Shown here one piece after another: positions 1 through 12,944 of a stretch of 64,000 nt of DNA (its first letter is position 1; every line of letters begins with the position of its first letter). Origin of the DNA: Clitoria ternatea. Taxonomy: Eukaryota > Streptophyta > Magnoliopsida > Fabales > Fabaceae. The position numbers and the translations under genes were made by a program. The notes beneath the pieces are model-generated. The model was not told where the DNA came from. It saw nothing but the letters and a program-made list of their open reading frames with translations, and made no database searches. The stretch covers positions 107,090,501 to 107,154,500 of the forward strand of contig CM075669.1 of the NCBI GenBank assembly GCA_037962975.1, written 5' to 3'.

Positions 1-569
1 ATAAATAGTTTTCAAACTCCTATGTTTTGATAAATAGTTTTAAAATTTAGGTTAAATACATTATCACTAGGCTACCTATCACTTTAACATTATAGTTGAC
101 AATATTTATATATAAAGGTAACTTTTCAATATCTTATAAATATAAATTTAATCAAATTTAATTGTTATTAATAAGATATTTATAGGTATATTTAATTTAT
201 TTATTGTTAATAAAATATTTAAAGATAAATTTAATTTTACTATTTTTTATAAAATATTTAAAAATATATTTAGTTTAATTTGAAACAACCCGACTAAAAT
301 AGGAGAAAACCCGAGACTAGGGAAAATTTTTCTAAAATTCAGAATAGTTCACAAAGCAATTCAGAATAGGAGTCGGGATAAAATAAAACAAACTGGAAGC
401 CGAGGGAGCGGAAAACCGACCAGAGAAAGAGAAGACCGGGTCAGAATGCCACTCGCTGGCAAGACCCAGCTTCGGTTTAACGTAAGGCAGCAGAAGTCGC
501 TTAAGCGAGCATCTACTCGCTGGAGCGATTCCTTATTCGCTGAAGCGAGTCCATTCACTCGGGAATTCT

Positions 570-1460
570 GTCACTCGGAATTGGGACCATGTTCACTCGG
601 GAACGGTCCCCTTCGGGTCATGCTTCACCCGGTAAACTCTTAGCCAGATCCTTATTTTTATTCAAGAAGATCACAGACATGCTTCATTCGGAAGCGTCTT
701 AATCTCCACTTGGGAAATGATTCCCTCGGTTATTCCACTCGGAGTCTATAAGCTTTCCCTCACACGGAAGTATTTTCCCCAGTCCAATACCACTCAGTGT
801 ATTTCAATCACAATTCACTCGGGGGTGTTTTACCCATTCTTCACTCAGTATATTTTAATCTTCCTCACTCGGAGAATACTTTACTAGGTCAAGTCTCACT
901 CGGGAGAGTTCTATCGACTAAGTTCCACTCAGCAAATACCTTGACCTTCCATCCATTGGAAATGGTCTCCTTAATCAAGTTCCACTCGGAAATACTCTAT
1001 CTTCTCTTCACTCGGAAGAATTCACTAAGTTAAGTCTTACTCGGACTTATTTAAACCTTATCCCCTCGGAATATATAACCTTATTCACTCGGAATATATA
1101 TAACCTTATTCACTCGGAATACTTCACCAAGTTAAGTTCTGCTCGACAATATCTGAACCTTATCCCCTCGGAATAGATTTACTAAGATGGGTTTCACTCA
1201 GAACCATTTTGACTGTTCTTCCCTCGGAAGAATCCTATCGGTCAATTCTTACTCGGGAGTATTAAACCTTTCTTCCCTCGGAAGAGGTTATCCCAGCTAT
1301 ATTTCACTTAGCATCAGGACTATTCTTCCCTCGGAAGAAGTCCCTTTGAACACATTTCTCTCGGAACCATTTTTAAGCCTTCACCACTCGGAAAAAGGCC
1401 ACTCGCTAAAGCCTCACTCGGAAAAGGCTCTCATAGCTATATTCCACTCGGAAACTTATT
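570..1460. repeat. Degenerate CACTCGGAA / CCCTCGGAA short-motif array in LTR A1
   Basis: Dozens of copies of a 7-9 base motif (TCACTCGG, TTCACTCGGAA, TTCCCTCGGAAG) recur about every 20-35 bp. The reverse complement (CCGAGTGA) forms the matching array at 60830-61350 in the second family-A LTR. No reading frame spans it. This is a family-specific internal LTR repeat of unknown role. Confidence 0.8.
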
Positions 1461-2289
1461 AACTTAACATTATTCATTTGACACCACTTCCCAGTCGAGT
1501 TCAAGTAACATTATATCAATGTAAAATATATATATACATATATGTATACTTGTTCACAACTCCGATAGTCAACCCATATAAAGAAATACGTTTAGACAAC
1601 GGATTACATGAGAGCCGGCCAAGGCTACATCGACTATATACAATCTGTACACTATGTACACTACAACAGCATAGATACCCGTCACTCGGGTTTAAGGCCT
1701 TCTCGTCATTCACCATTCCGACCTGCATTAACTGAAAAATATAGCCACAGTAGGGGTGAGCATTTACATATTAAATGACAGTTATTGACTCGGATTAATC
1801 CTCAAATTCTCAATTATTCAATTACATTTCTCAATCAACAATAACATGCATCAATCAGGAATATCATACCCTGCCATTCAATATGGGTATCCACACAACA
1901 TCTTCCAATCGGGATTATTCAATTCATACATGGCTATATAATTCATATTATTCATAACAACATATACCACAACCATACCATCATATTGCACTCGGCAACA
2001 GTATCAATATATATACATTCATCCAGTCGGAATTCACTCAAGTCAATTCAAGACTATATTAATCGAGTTATTCTCAATAACATAAGCACATATACAATTC
2101 ACGTTGAGCTCAACAACAGTTATAAGTGTGCATACATTTAATTCAATCGGATCCGACTACTCATTATAAATCGTTATGTTGCAACATAGGCTCCAATCCT
2201 TTTTCTCAGCTCCAAGCTGATCCGGCCGTTTTACTGGTACCAAACCGTTTGCCCTCTCATGTGACACAAACACTCTCAGCGTCAACGAC

Positions 2290-2415
2290 AGTGTCACGGG
2301 CTAAACCCCGAGCCTCGCTCAAGAGGTTTGCCTGAGCCTCGCTCAAAGGTCTTTGAAATTAAACCCCGAGCCTCGCTCAAGGGGAGTGCCTGAGCCTCGC
2401 TCAAAGGTCTTTGAT
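2290..2415. repeat. Tandem copies of a CCCCGAGCCTCGCTCAAG unit in LTR A1
   Basis: Two units of about 60 bp each hold two GAGCCTCGCTCAA cores, followed by GGTTTGCCTGAGCC or GGAGTGCCTGAGCC and AAAGGTCTTTGA. They sit in the middle of the LTR next to a zone rich in CTCAGC. Confidence 0.7.
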
Positions 2416-2539
2416 TGTATTTCACACATATTCATCTGATTGCCGTTTATATATTGAGCGTCCCACACTATATGCTCTCAGCATTTTCAATGGCAAATCA
2501 GATGTATATGGTCGTATTCATCAAGCGTCCCATGCTATA

Positions 2540-2775
2540 TGCACTCGGCATCATCACTTTATCACATGCATCTCTTGCAGTTTAAAATAAAACAATAATC
2601 GGAGATTTATCTACTGTCACACAGTATAATGCACTCGGCAATCATAATAACATTCACATGCATCTCATGCATTTTAACATAAAACAACAACAAAGATTTA
2701 TTCACTGTCTCATAGCATAATGCACTCGGCAATCACAAAAACATTCACATGCATCTCATGCATTCACTCAGTATC
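2540..2775. repeat. Tandem repeat of about 90 bp in LTR A1
   Basis: The block GCACTCGGCAATCA...CATTCACATGCATCTCATGCA occurs twice in succession, with a more degenerate copy upstream near 2550 (GCACTCGGCATCAT). It is internal to the solo LTR. Confidence 0.65.
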
Positions 2776-3610
2776 CTCATGTTGATCGACATACATCTCA
2801 TGGACGGAAATCAACATGCACCACACAATTCATATTCATCACACATCCGGGCTATCACTCAACCGAAATACATCAATTAATACATTACAAGTACAACACA
2901 ACACAGTGAAGTAATTTCACCCGGAACCCGTCCATAAACCATGCATTTGAGATGTAAATCAGCCCCCTACCTGGAATGAAGATTCCAGAAGCTCCTCGAG
3001 CTTTCAACTCTGATCGGTTGCTCTACGATCGTTCCTTCTCAATTAGGCGACCATGCTTCCAGTCGTCCAACACAACACTCTGTTTTGGAGGAACCCCAAG
3101 CCATTCACTCTCTCGAACAGCCCTGTCTCCAAGACACCCACGCTCTGCATGCGAGAACAGTGGGGAGTTCCAAGCCTCCAAGGCAGAACGTTGTTCTTTC
3201 TCTCGGTCCAGTGGAGGATTCCAAAAGCTGTTCCCACACTCGAACAGTCCAATCCTCACCAACAATGGAGGACTTCCAAACCTCAGGCACCCAACGCTGT
3301 CCCTACTTCCCACTCGAGGTTCTACTCATCGTTTGAGTGGAAGAAGAAGAAAGAGAAGGAGAAGAAGAACAACAGAAGGAGAAAGCTCGTTGCATACACG
3401 AAGGGAAGAAGTGCTCACTCTCTCCGTCTTTTCCCAACAGCATGAAAATAATGAGTGAGAGAGAGGACCGGAGCCCATTATACCACCAAGAGGGCACATG
3501 CGTCATTTTCCTGGCATTATTATTATTATTCAGCCATTAGCTTAATCTGCAATTAATCTGAATTAACCATTAATCTTAATCGATAATTAAATCTAAACCA
3601 GGATGTTACA

Positions 3611-4442
3611 TAATTATTATTAATAAAATATTTAAGAACATAGTTAATTTAATTATTTTTGATAAAATATTTAAAAATATACATAATTTAATTATTATTA
3701 ATAAAATATTATTTAAAAATATATTTAATTTAATTGTTATTAATAAAATATTATTTAAAAATATATTTATTTTAAAAAAATTTAAAATTATATTTAGTTT
3801 CATTATTATTAATAAAATATTATTTAATTTAATTATTTTTAAAAATATATTTCTTAATTAAAATATAAATATATTTTTAAATAATATTTTTATCAATAAA
3901 TATATTTTTAAAAATAATTAAATTAAATATATTTTAAAATAATATTATTAAGGCTAAATATACCTTTTGGTCCTCTATCTCTTAAGTTATTTTTAGATTG
4001 GTCCCCTATCATTTTTTAATTCAAAATGGTCCTCTAACTTTTTAAAAAGGTATCAGTTTGGTCCTTTTTTTGATTCAAAATGGTCCCCTAACTTTGTTAA
4101 AAAGGACCAAATTGACACATTTTAGAAAGTTAAGGGACTATTTTGAAATAAAAAAATAATAAAGGACCAATCTGAAAATAACTTAAGAGATAGGGGACCA
4201 AAAGGTGTATTTAGCCTATTATTAATAATAGTTAAGTTAAATATATTTTTAAATATTTTATCAAAATTAATTAAATTAACTATATTTTAAAATAATATTA
4301 TTATTATTATTAATTAAATGAAATATATTTTATTAATAATAATTAAACTAAACATATTTTTAAATATTTTATAAAAAATAATAAAATTAAATATATATTT
4401 AAATATTTTATTAACAATAAATAAATTAAATATACCTATAAA
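3611..4442. repeat. AT-rich centre of the MULE inverted repeat
   Basis: This stretch consists of degenerate units of about 55-60 bp built on TTTAATTATTATTAATAAAA. It reads in one orientation up to about 3840 and in the opposite orientation afterwards, so the symmetry axis lies near 3840. It holds no gene. The MITE at 3952-4216 interrupts the right half. Confidence 0.7.
3952..4216. mobile_element. MULE-type MITE with 9-bp TSD
   Basis: The element begins GGCTAAATATACCTTTTGG and ends CCAAAAGGTGTATTTAGCC, which are inverted copies. It is flanked by TATTATTAA at 3943-3951 and 4217-4225, a perfect 9-bp duplication. The arms continue inward (GGTCCTCTAT.../...GATAGGGGACC) and most of the 265 bp is palindromic. 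There is no coding capacity. Its termini resemble those of the MULE it sits in. Confidence 0.88.
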
Positions 4443-4647
4443 TGTGACGTCCTACGTCAATTTATATTTATTTCTACCCGTTCAATTAATTTCACAATAA
4501 ATTTTTTTCACGTTTGAATAATTAAATTACATCATAATTAGAAAATATGTATTTTTAAATAAAAGTACCAAGATATAAATTAAATGATCAATTTATAAAC
4601 CATAAAATTATTAAAGTTGAAAATAAATCAAAAACCTAAAACAAGGG

Positions 4648-4732
4648 CCTAACGCTGCGCGTAAGCCCCACGCGTAGCGTCAGCCCTGTCCTGCGCACCT
4701 CACGCTACGCGTCAGCCTCACTCATAGCGTGG
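4648..4732. repeat. ACGCTACGCGT-type palindrome pairs, LTR B 3' side
   Basis: Four related sites (ACGCTGCGCGT, ACGCGTAGCGT, ACGCTACGCGT, ACTCATAGCGT) form two pairs, each with 18 bp start-to-start spacing and a 7-bp spacer. Each site is a CpG-rich near-palindrome. A second cluster lies at the other end of the same LTR. Confidence 0.75.
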
Positions 4733-5578
4733 GCATGACAGTAATAGCAACAGGTGCTGTTACAGATTTTAGGCCAACCGGCCAACTTCTAACCTACCCA
4801 GTTGGCCCGTTTTAGATCTGATTGCCATGAAACTTCGCAAGCCACATGGTTTCCCCATTCTGGAACTGTTGGCACCGTCTGTTCGCCAAAATTCCAACAT
4901 ATGCGCAAGTTATGTGTAAAATGCAGTTTAAACCATTTAGGTGCAAAAACTTTGCACCAAACACCCTAAATGGGTTCCAAATGGCCTAAGGCCAATGCAC
5001 ACAGATTCTAAATGTCCTAAGGGACCTACTGACACCTTCCGGGGGTCCCGAAACCCACTGAATCTTCAAATCACTTATTTAGTTTCTTAATTCCACAAAA
5101 CTAACTACATGCATAATTGCTAAGAATTATCCAATTCATCAATCACTTCATCACTCTATAAATTTGTTATCAAGCACATCACATACAACATTCATGTAAT
5201 CCAGCAGAACCTGCCAATAGCATTCAACATTCACGCGGCGTTGGCTCCGTGCCACAATTCATGATAGTTCACACATAACACATAATCAACATCACTTACG
5301 GTACGTCCATCACACAAGTCTAACATAATTTAACAACCACACAAATGGAATTATAACTAGTTCACCACGTAAAATTTAGCAAACTATCAAATACTTCGAC
5401 ATACTACATAAATTCACTTATTTTACAAATCTTCTGCATTTCTTGGCATCAATCCTCCGCTTGGCGCACCTCCGGGGAATTGACATCCTCCCTGTCTCTG
5501 GTCACTAAAATTAAACAACAGCAAAGGTGAGTGTTTGGCATATCATAATTAATATAAAACAGAATAATAAAACCTAAG

Positions 5579-5843
5579 TATTCCCTCCCTGGTTAGAGGG
5601 GGTCCCACAGTACCCCCTCATCCCTTTAATTTAGCATATAATGATTCTCCATTATCCCACTAGAAGCAGTTATCTCCCTTATTGGGCCTGGGCCTAGATT
5701 CCCCTTTTTCCTTTATTTTACAAGTGTATAAATACAGCCTAGAGGCTTACATTGTAACTCAAGTGACACATATTGAGAATTAATAAACTTAATCCTTAGA
5801 GAAATTCTTTAGGGTTTCTGTGCTTAAACTCTTTGTGTGAATA
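5579..5843 (+). repeat. Tat element 5' LTR
   Basis: This is the direct repeat partner of 40982-41245. It contains a TATA box (TATAAATA, 5727-5734) and an AATAAA-like signal near 5783. Both terminal dinucleotides have decayed: the start is TA instead of TG and the end TA instead of CA. The right copy keeps TG...CA. Confidence 0.9.
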
Positions 5844-5846
5844 TTT

Positions 5847-5863
5847 TGGCGCCCACCGTGGGG
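5847..5863 (+). other. Primer-binding site of the Tat element
   Basis: TGGCGCCCACCGTGGGG starts three bases after the 5' LTR. This TGGCGCC-type sequence has the form and position of a tRNA-complementary priming site used in plant Ty3/gypsy elements. I did not assign the tRNA. Confidence 0.8.
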
Positions 5864-5930
5864 TCTGATAAAACAGATCCTACACCACCAAAACCCTAAT
5901 CTTGATTTTACAGAAGAGCTAGCCCCAACC

Positions 5931-7125
5931 ATGGTGAACACCCATAACACACGGCGAGAGGAGGACAACAGACATCAAGCCTCGTCCGATCATGATGATC
6001 GGATACAACACCTCATCAATATTGTCGAGAATCTGCAAAGAACGATTACCAACTTGCAGTAAGAGAATACGGAACTTAGACGACGAAAGAGAGGAGAGCA
6101 CGAAGCCTCTAGTCACAATGCTGGACGATCCACCTGTCAGAAGACCGCCGACCAACCCTCATACCAGACTGAAACTGCCAGATATAACCCTGAATTACCC
6201 TTCGCTGCGTACCCCTGGACAGACCCAATTATGGAAGCACCCACCCCACACGATTACAAACCACCGGTGATCGAAAAATACAACGGAAGCAGCGACCCCG
6301 AAGATCACCTCACTATCTACACCAACACCATGCTGGTAATGGGAACATCCGATTCACTATTTTGCTAAGCCTTCCCCACAACCCTGACTAAATCGACGTT
6401 GCGGTGGTTCTCCCATCTCCCCCCAAAAAGTGTCTCCAGTTTTTTTGACTTAAGCAAGAAATTTCTCAGCCAATTTTCCACCAGTAGGGTCGTGCAACAG
6501 ACGTCGCATAGCCTAGTGAATCTGCACCAGCTTCCAGGGGAATCATTAAAACAATATATGGCACGTTCTTTGAACAAGCCATCCAAATCCAAGACCTTAG
6601 CCCGGAAGTGGCTTTGCATGTCATCCAAATAGGTCTACGCCCAGGCAAATTCACTGATTCCCTGGCGAAGAAACCACCATTAGACATGGATGACTTCCGC
6701 ACAAGGGCCGCAAGATACATTGCTATGGATGAACGTGAGGCTGACCAAACCAAGGTGATCAATCGGGTTAACCCCACAAAGCGGAGAAACCCTCGTCTCG
6801 AGCAAAGAAAGAGAAGTCCCAGAAGAAACCGGGATATCAGAGCTTACACTGCCCCCCATTACACGGATTTTACACCATTGAGAGACTGTCCTAACCGCAT
6901 ATTGCACGAAGTCTACAGCACAGGGCTCCTATGTCTGCCCCCCCTGGGCGACGACCCTAAAGGGTCGGATACCTCCAAATTTTATGAGTTCCATAGAGCC
7001 TTCAGCCACGCTACAAAAAACTGCTGATCCTTGCGTAACCAGATAGAACATTTAATTCGCCAAGGGCATCTAGCAAGGTTTGTCGCACGGGGAGGTGACA
7101 ACCCTCAAGAAGGTCTTCAGAGAAG
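5931..7125 (+). pseudogene. gag: Tat gag pseudogene
   Basis: Gag forms the retrotransposon capsid. Reading starts at ATG 5931 with a charged N-terminus, then a retrotransposon-gag domain recognisable by KYNGSSDPEDHL (near 6277) and the LPPKSV...FFDLSKKFL and LHQLPGESLKQY stretches (6417-6555). An in-frame stop lies near 6061 and another near 6366. A one-base deletion around 6570 moves the reading to another frame, which then runs to 7027. The single zinc-knuckle-like segment (KFYEFHRAFSHATKNC, about 6979-7026) has lost its first cysteine compared with the usual CxFH...H...C form. Homologous sequence continues past a stop to about 7125. Non-functional. Confidence 0.82.
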
Positions 7126-7379
7126 GGAAAGGGATCACCCTAACTAGGTAGAACTCCAAACTCGGAACCACTCCCAAGCCCTTCGCTCCCATTCTCCCAG
7201 ACCTCACTCCCGCTCTCCCAGGCCTGCAGAAGGAAGGGGAGGTGCACGACGAATCATTCACACAATCTCAGGTGGATTCCCAGGGACCCGAGCACGCCAA
7301 TCACGTTAGTCTGGATAGGTAAATGTGTTGTGAGCGTGTCTTGATTCAACTGTTATCACATTCGATAGGTTAGATTTTC

Positions 7380-10300
7380 CCAGGGGCGGACCAAACCGAG
7401 ACGAGCCCATGGTAGTGACCATGGAGGTCGAAGACTTCGTGATCGAGCGAGTGCTTATAGACCAAGGTAGTTTGGCAGATATACTTCATTGGAAGGCGTT
7501 CTAGAAAATAGGTCTCCCTCTCCAATAACTACAGAGGTATGATGGTTCACTTTTTAGCTTCTCGGGTGATTCTGTGCAAGTTTTAGGATGTATTGACTTG
7601 AGGACCAGCTTTAGGAGTGGTGGAGATTGTCGTGTAATATTGGTTAGATTCCTGATCATTGACTTCCCCAGCTCCTACAATGCTCTGTTGGGTCGACCCT
7701 CGCTCAATGCCTTAAGTGCCATCGTCTTGACTATGGACCTGACCATGAAATTTCCTCTCGGAGATGGAAGAGTGGGAGTTATCAGAGTCGACCCCGAAGT
7801 GGCACAGACATGCTATCACGAAAGCCTCCGCCCCAAATCAGCCTTCATAATAGAAGAAGATGTGGAGACAGGATTTGATCCTCGTGATGATCGGAAATAC
7901 GAAAGACCCCAGCCTATAGAATCACTTAAACTTGTTCAGATCAGGTCTTCCCCTAGCCAATTCATACGGATCAGTGCAATTCTTGACCCACATTTTAAGG
8001 ACGCCCTTATTAGGCTGCTGAAAGAAAACACCGACCTATTTGCATGGAACCCTGCCGACATGTTGGGTATCGACCCCAACACCATCTGTCACTCACCAAC
8101 CTTGAGCAAGATGTAAAACCTATGTCTCAAAGACCCAGGAAGACGGGCCCTAATCGAAAGAGTGCAGTCAAAGAAGAAACAGAGAAGCTTCTGGCTGCGA
8201 ATTTCATTCGGGAGGTCAAATACCCAACCTGGCTATCCAATGTGGTCATGGTAAAAAAGTCAAATGGCAAGTGGCGAATTTGTGTCAACTTCACCGATTG
8301 GAATAAGGTATGCCCCATTACCTAATATTGATAGTTTGGTAGATGGTACTTCAGGTTACAGGATGCTAAGTTTTATGGATGGCTACTCGGGTTACAATCA
8401 AATCCGAATGGACCCGAAAGACGAAGAGAAAATGGCCTTCATCACCGGGGGCCAATTTTTGTTACCGGGTGATGCCTTTCGGCCTAAAAAATACGGGGGC
8501 AACTTACCAAAGATTGGTCGACAAAATATTCACAAACCAAATTGGACGGAACATGGAGGTATACGTAGATGATATGGTCGTAAAAACTAAGCAGGCCGAG
8601 GCACATGTGCAAGATCTAGAGGAGACATTCGCTGAGCTACGCAAGCACAACATGCCACTAAATCCCAAAAAATGCTCTTTCGGAGTCCAGGGGGGAAAAT
8701 TCCTGGGGTACATGCTTACTTACAGGGGCATCGAGGCCAACCCTGACCAATGCCGAGCCATTTTGGAGATGAGAAGTCCCCAAAATGTAAAGGAAGTTCA
8801 GCGCCTAACTGGGCGGATCGCAGCCCTCTCCCGATTCCTTTCAAAATTCACTAAGAAGTCCATGCCATTTTATAAGGTGCTAAAAAAGACAGATGCATTT
8901 GAATGGAACCCCGAATGCGAACAGACTTTCCAAGATCTCAAAGTCTACCAGGCGTTCCCCCAATTCTGATGCGACCGAAGGTAGCGTCAGACCTGATTCT
9001 CTATCTTTCTGTAGGAGCCGAAGCGGTAAGTTCAGTCTTAGTCCAAGAGGATGGCCTAATCCAGAAACCAGTGTACTTCACCAGCAAGATGTTACAAGGG
9101 GCCGAGACACGGTACCAGCAGGTAGAGAAATTCGCCTACAGCCTGGTCATAGCTACCCGACGACTCTGCCCTATTTCCATAGTCATTAAATAGTGGTGCG
9201 GACAGATCATCCACTGGGGAAAATTCTTCAGAAGCCAGAGATTGCAGGGCGCATGGTGTCCTAGGCTGTCGAATTATCCGAATACGGTATCCGGTACGAA
9301 CCTCGAGGACCTATAAAAGCCTAGATACTGGCAGACTTTCTAGTAGAATTGGGAGAAGACAAAGATGAATACGACACGGAGCATGGCCTATGGACCCTCT
9401 CAGTAGATGGCTCCTCAAATGCCAAAGGAAGTGGAGCAGGTATTGTCCTAGAATCCCCAACCGAACTAATTATTAAGGAATCACTGCAATTCCGATTCAA
9501 AGCCAGCAATAACCAAGCAGAGTATGAAGCACTCATTGCGGGACTATAGACCGCTGCTGATTTAGGTGCCCGATGCGTCTAGGCGAAGACCGACTCCCAA
9601 CTAGTAGCGTGACAGATCGAAGGGTTATACCAAACCAAAGACGTAATCCTCGCAAAGTACTTGATCCAAGTAAAAGAAATAACCTGGAACCTCAAATATT
9701 TCCGAGTCGTCCACGTCCCACGAGCGGCCAATGAGTAGGCCGACACCTTGTCCAAGCTCGCTAGCATAGTCAAAGCGGGGAATCTTATGACAATTGTCCA
9801 AATTGTCCTACAAGAACCTACCATCCAGGAAACACAACAGATCCTCCAGGTGAGTAAAGTCCAAATTAAAAATACATGGATGACCCCTATAGTTGATTTT
9901 TTGAAACAGGGAATTCTGCCAGAGGAGCGACAACAAGCCAAAAAATTACAAGTTCAAGCAGCCAACTACACTTTAATAGATGGACATCTGTACAAGAGGG
10001 GTTTCACGATACCATTCTTAAAGTGCTTAAATGAAGAACAGGCCGACTATGTTATGCGAGAGCTACACTCGGGAATTTATGGACTCCATGGGGGAGTTCG
10101 ACCCTTGGCCGCCCGTGTTGTCCGGGCATGATATTTCTCGCCTACCCTACGATCCGACTGTTCTGAATTAGTGAAAAGGTGCGATTCCTGCCAATGCAAC
10201 GCCAACCGGATCCATAGCCACTCGGAACCATTGCATGGGATCTTATCACCGTGGCCTTTTAACACTTGGGCAATGGACATTTTGGGTCCCTTTCCCCCAG

Positions 10301-11092
10301 GAAAAGGGCAGCTTAAATTCCTCCTGGTAGCCATAGACTTCTTTACCAAGTAGATTGAAGCAGAGGCCTTGCCCACTATAACAGTGGCTAAAGTCCAAAC
10401 TTTCACGTGGAAAAATATCATTTGCTGACACGGCCTCCCTCACACCATCATCTCTGATAATGGGCGGCAATTCACAGACAAGAACTTTATACATCAAAAC
10501 GAAATTCTCTTCCGTAGAACACCCGTAAACCAATGGTCAGACAGAGGTAGCAAACAAGGTCATCCTCCAGCAACTAAAGAAACGGCTCGGGCAAGCTAAG
10601 GGCTGATGGGTAGAAGAGCTACACGGAATCCTCGGGGCCTACCACACCACTCCACACTCTTCCACCCACGAGACACCATTCCGACTCACTTATGGGGCTG
10701 ATGCTATGATACCCGTGGAGTTGGGGGAACCCACCCTCCGACGCCTTGCCTATGATGAAGAAGCAAACGATGCCAAAAGGAAGGAAGACCTTGACCTCAG
10801 TCTAGAGGAACGAGATATCGCCTATGTCAAAATTTAGACAGCCAAGCATAGATCCGCTAAGAAATGGAATTCTCTTCTCTGGCCTAGACCTCTCCGAACA
10901 GGTGACCTTGTCCTACGCACCACAGACAACAATAGAAAGGCACAAGAAGATGGAAAGCTTGCACCCTCCTGGGAAGGCCCATACCGAGTCAAAGAGGTAC
11001 TCAGGAAACATGCATACCGTTTAGAAGAACTGTCAGAGAAGGAATTTCCTAGAACCTGGAATGCGACTCATTTAAAGTTTTATTATAGTTAA
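7380..11092 (+). pseudogene. pol: Tat pol pseudogene (PR-RT-RNH-aRNH-INT)
   Basis: Pol cuts the polyprotein, copies the RNA and integrates the DNA. In order: protease with VLIDQGSLADIL (about 7450-7485); RT from about 8130 to 8900 with SFMDGYSGYNQIRM and the catalytic YVDD in MEVYVDDMVVKT (about 8565); RNase H to about 9190; a second, archaeal-type RNase H from about 9385 (LSVDGSSNAKGSGAG, SNNQAEYEALIAGL) to about 9770; and integrase from about 10060 with MDILGPFPPGKG, IISDNGRQFTDKNF and a C-terminal segment ending in HLKFYYS before TAA at 11090-11092. At least a dozen stops and frameshifts break it (for example near 8117, 8325, 8970, 9190, 9549, 10131, 10353). It cannot produce a working enzyme. 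Confidence 0.85.
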
Positions 11093-11099
11093 TCATCCT

Positions 11100-11215
11100 T
11101 TGTACACTCGGGCACTCTTTTTCCTACCTGAGGGGTTTTTCCCACTGGGTTTTTCCCTCGGGAGGCTTTAATGAGGCCCCCATTTTCATTTCTCAATAAA
11201 GACTTTTATGTTTTT
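11100..11215 (+). repeat. Tat 3' block, copy 1, with AATAAA
   Basis: The block reads ACTCTTTTTCCTACCTGAGG, then GGTTTTTCCCACTGGG, a CTCGGGAGG element and TTTAATGAGGCC. It lies directly after the pol stop. Two further copies stand at 40564-40630 and 40675-40745. An AATAAA sequence follows near 11195. Confidence 0.8.
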
Positions 11216-11227
11216 CAGTAAAGACAA

Positions 11228-12944
11228 AATCCACAAAAGCCTGAGCGTGGAATCGATCCCTCGGCACACATTTTGAAGGCTTGAATTCGTTCAAGTAAAG
11301 CCCAAGCGTGGAATAGATCCCTCGGTATATGGTTTGAAGGCTTGAATTCGTTTAAGTAAAGCCCGAGCACGGAATCGATCCCTCGGAATTCGATTTTTGA
11401 AGCTTGAATTCGTTCAAATAAAGCCCGAGCATGGAATCGATCCCTCGGCATACGATTTGAAGGCTTAAATTCGTTCAAGTAAAGCCCGAGCACGGAATCG
11501 ATCCCTCGACAATACGATTTGAAGGCTTGAATTCATTCAGGTAAAGCCCGAGTGTGGAATCGATCCCTTGGCATACGATTTGAAGGCTTGAATTCGTTCA
11601 AGTAAAGCCCGAGCGCAGAATCGATCCCTCGACATACGATTTGAAGGCTTGAATTCATTCAAGTAAAGCCCAAGCGCGGAATCGATCCCTCGGCATTCGA
11701 TTTTTGAAAGCTTGAATTCGTTCAAATGAAGCCCGAGTGCAGAATCGATGCCTCGGCATACGATTTGAAGGCTTGAATTCATTCAAGTAAAGCCCGAGCG
11801 CGGAATCGATCCCTCGGCATATGATTTGAAGTTTTGAATTCGTTCAAGTAAAGCCCGAGCGCAGAATCGATCCCTCGGCACATGTTTTGAAGGCTTGAAT
11901 TCGTTCAAGTAAAGCCCGAGCGCAGAATCGATCCCTCAGCATATGGTTTGAAGGCTTGAATTTGTTCAAGTAAAGCCCAAGCGCGAAATCGATCCCTCGG
12001 CATTCGATTTTTGAAGGTTTGAATTCGTTTAAATAAAGCCCGAGAGCGGAATCGATCCCTCGGCATACGATTTGAAGGCTTGAATACGTTCAAGTAAAGC
12101 CCGAGCGTAGAATCGATCCCTCGGTGTACGATTTGAAGGCTTGAATTCATTCAAGTAAAGCCCTAGCGCAGAATCGATCCCTCGGTATACGATTTGAAGG
12201 CTTGAATTTGTTCAAGTAAAGCCCGAGCGCGGAATTAATCTCTTGGCACACGTTTTAAAGGCTTGAATTCATTCAAGTAAAGCCTGAACGCGGAATTGAT
12301 CCCTCGGCATACGGTTTGAAGGCTTGAATTTGTTCAAGTAAAGCCCGAGCACGGAATCAATCCCTTGGCATTCGATTTTTGAAGGCTTGAATTCGTTCAA
12401 GTAAAGCCCGAGCGCAGAATCGATCCCTCGGCATATGATTTGAAGGCTTGAATTCGTTCAAGTAAAGCCCGAGCGCAGAATCGATCCCTCGACATACAAT
12501 TTTTGAAGGCTTGAATTCGTTCAAATAAAGGCCGAGCGCGGAATCGATCCCTCGGCATTCGATTTTTGAAGGCTTGAATTCGTTCAAGTAAAGCCCGAAC
12601 GCGGAATCGATCCCTCAGCATACGATTTGAAGGCTTGAATTCGTTCAAGTAAAGCCCAAGCGCGGAATCAATCCCTCGGCATACGATTTGAAGGCTTGAA
12701 TTCGTTCAAGTAAAGCCGGAGCGTAGAATCGATCCCTCGACATACGATTTGAAGGCTTGAATTCGTTCAAGTAAAGCCCGAGCACGGAATCGATCCCTCG
12801 GCATACGATTTTAAGGCTTGAATTCATTCAAGTAAAGCCCGAGCACGGAATCGATCCCTCGGCATACAGTTTGAAGGCTTGAATCCGTTCAAGTAAAGCA
12901 CGAGCGTAGATCTAATCCCTCGGCAGACACGTTTTGAAGACTTG
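11228..12944 (+). repeat. Tandem array of a 61-bp unit, about 28 copies
   Basis: The unit is roughly AAGGCTTGAATTCGTTCAAG, then TAAAGCCCGAGCGCGGAATC and GATCCCTCGGCATACGATTTG. Copies differ by a few bases and some have extra T residues (CGATTTTTGAA), giving about 61-63 bp. The array lies between pol and the 3' LTR of the Tat element, where plant Tat/Ogre elements are known to carry variable tandem repeats. Reverse-strand open frames across it are artefacts of the repeat. Solo LTR C1 is inserted at the array's right end, and related but different repeats resume at 39741. Confidence 0.93.

Larger units (their letters stand above)
281..3610 (-). mobile_element. Solo LTR, family A copy 1
   Basis: The block is bounded by TAATT at 276-280 and 3611-3615, a 5-bp duplication typical of LTR-element integration. 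Its plus-strand ends are TGAAACAACC and GGATGTTACA; on the minus strand it starts TGTAACATCC, like the other Tekay/Del-type LTRs here. There is no primer-binding site, polypurine tract or coding domain, so this is one LTR left by LTR-LTR recombination. The opposite MULE arm near 4310-4360 gives the empty site, with the sequence running continuously across the joint. A pyrimidine-rich stretch on the minus strand around 3300-3440, downstream of a TATA-like site near 3478, marks the likely transcription start side. It matches 58515-61570 in reverse orientation (shared CCTTGGCCGGC block and CTGAGAGC motifs). Confidence 0.85.

Noticed and set aside
2976..3458. 160-codon plus-strand frame in solo LTR A1
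   Set aside because: It is low-complexity Ser/Arg-rich, overlaps the LTR's antisense promoter and leader region, has competing frames on both strands and no recognisable domain.
11215..12827. Reverse-strand open frames with repeated NEFKPSNRMPRDRF-like peptide
   Set aside because: They are translations of the 61-bp DNA repeat, which by chance has few stops on that strand. The repeat length is not a multiple of three, frames shift with copy length, and no start or family similarity exists.
11228..12944. Regular repeat array that might suggest CRISPR
   Set aside because: Units are contiguous with no unique spacers, there are no cas genes, and the context is a plant retrotransposon 3' region.
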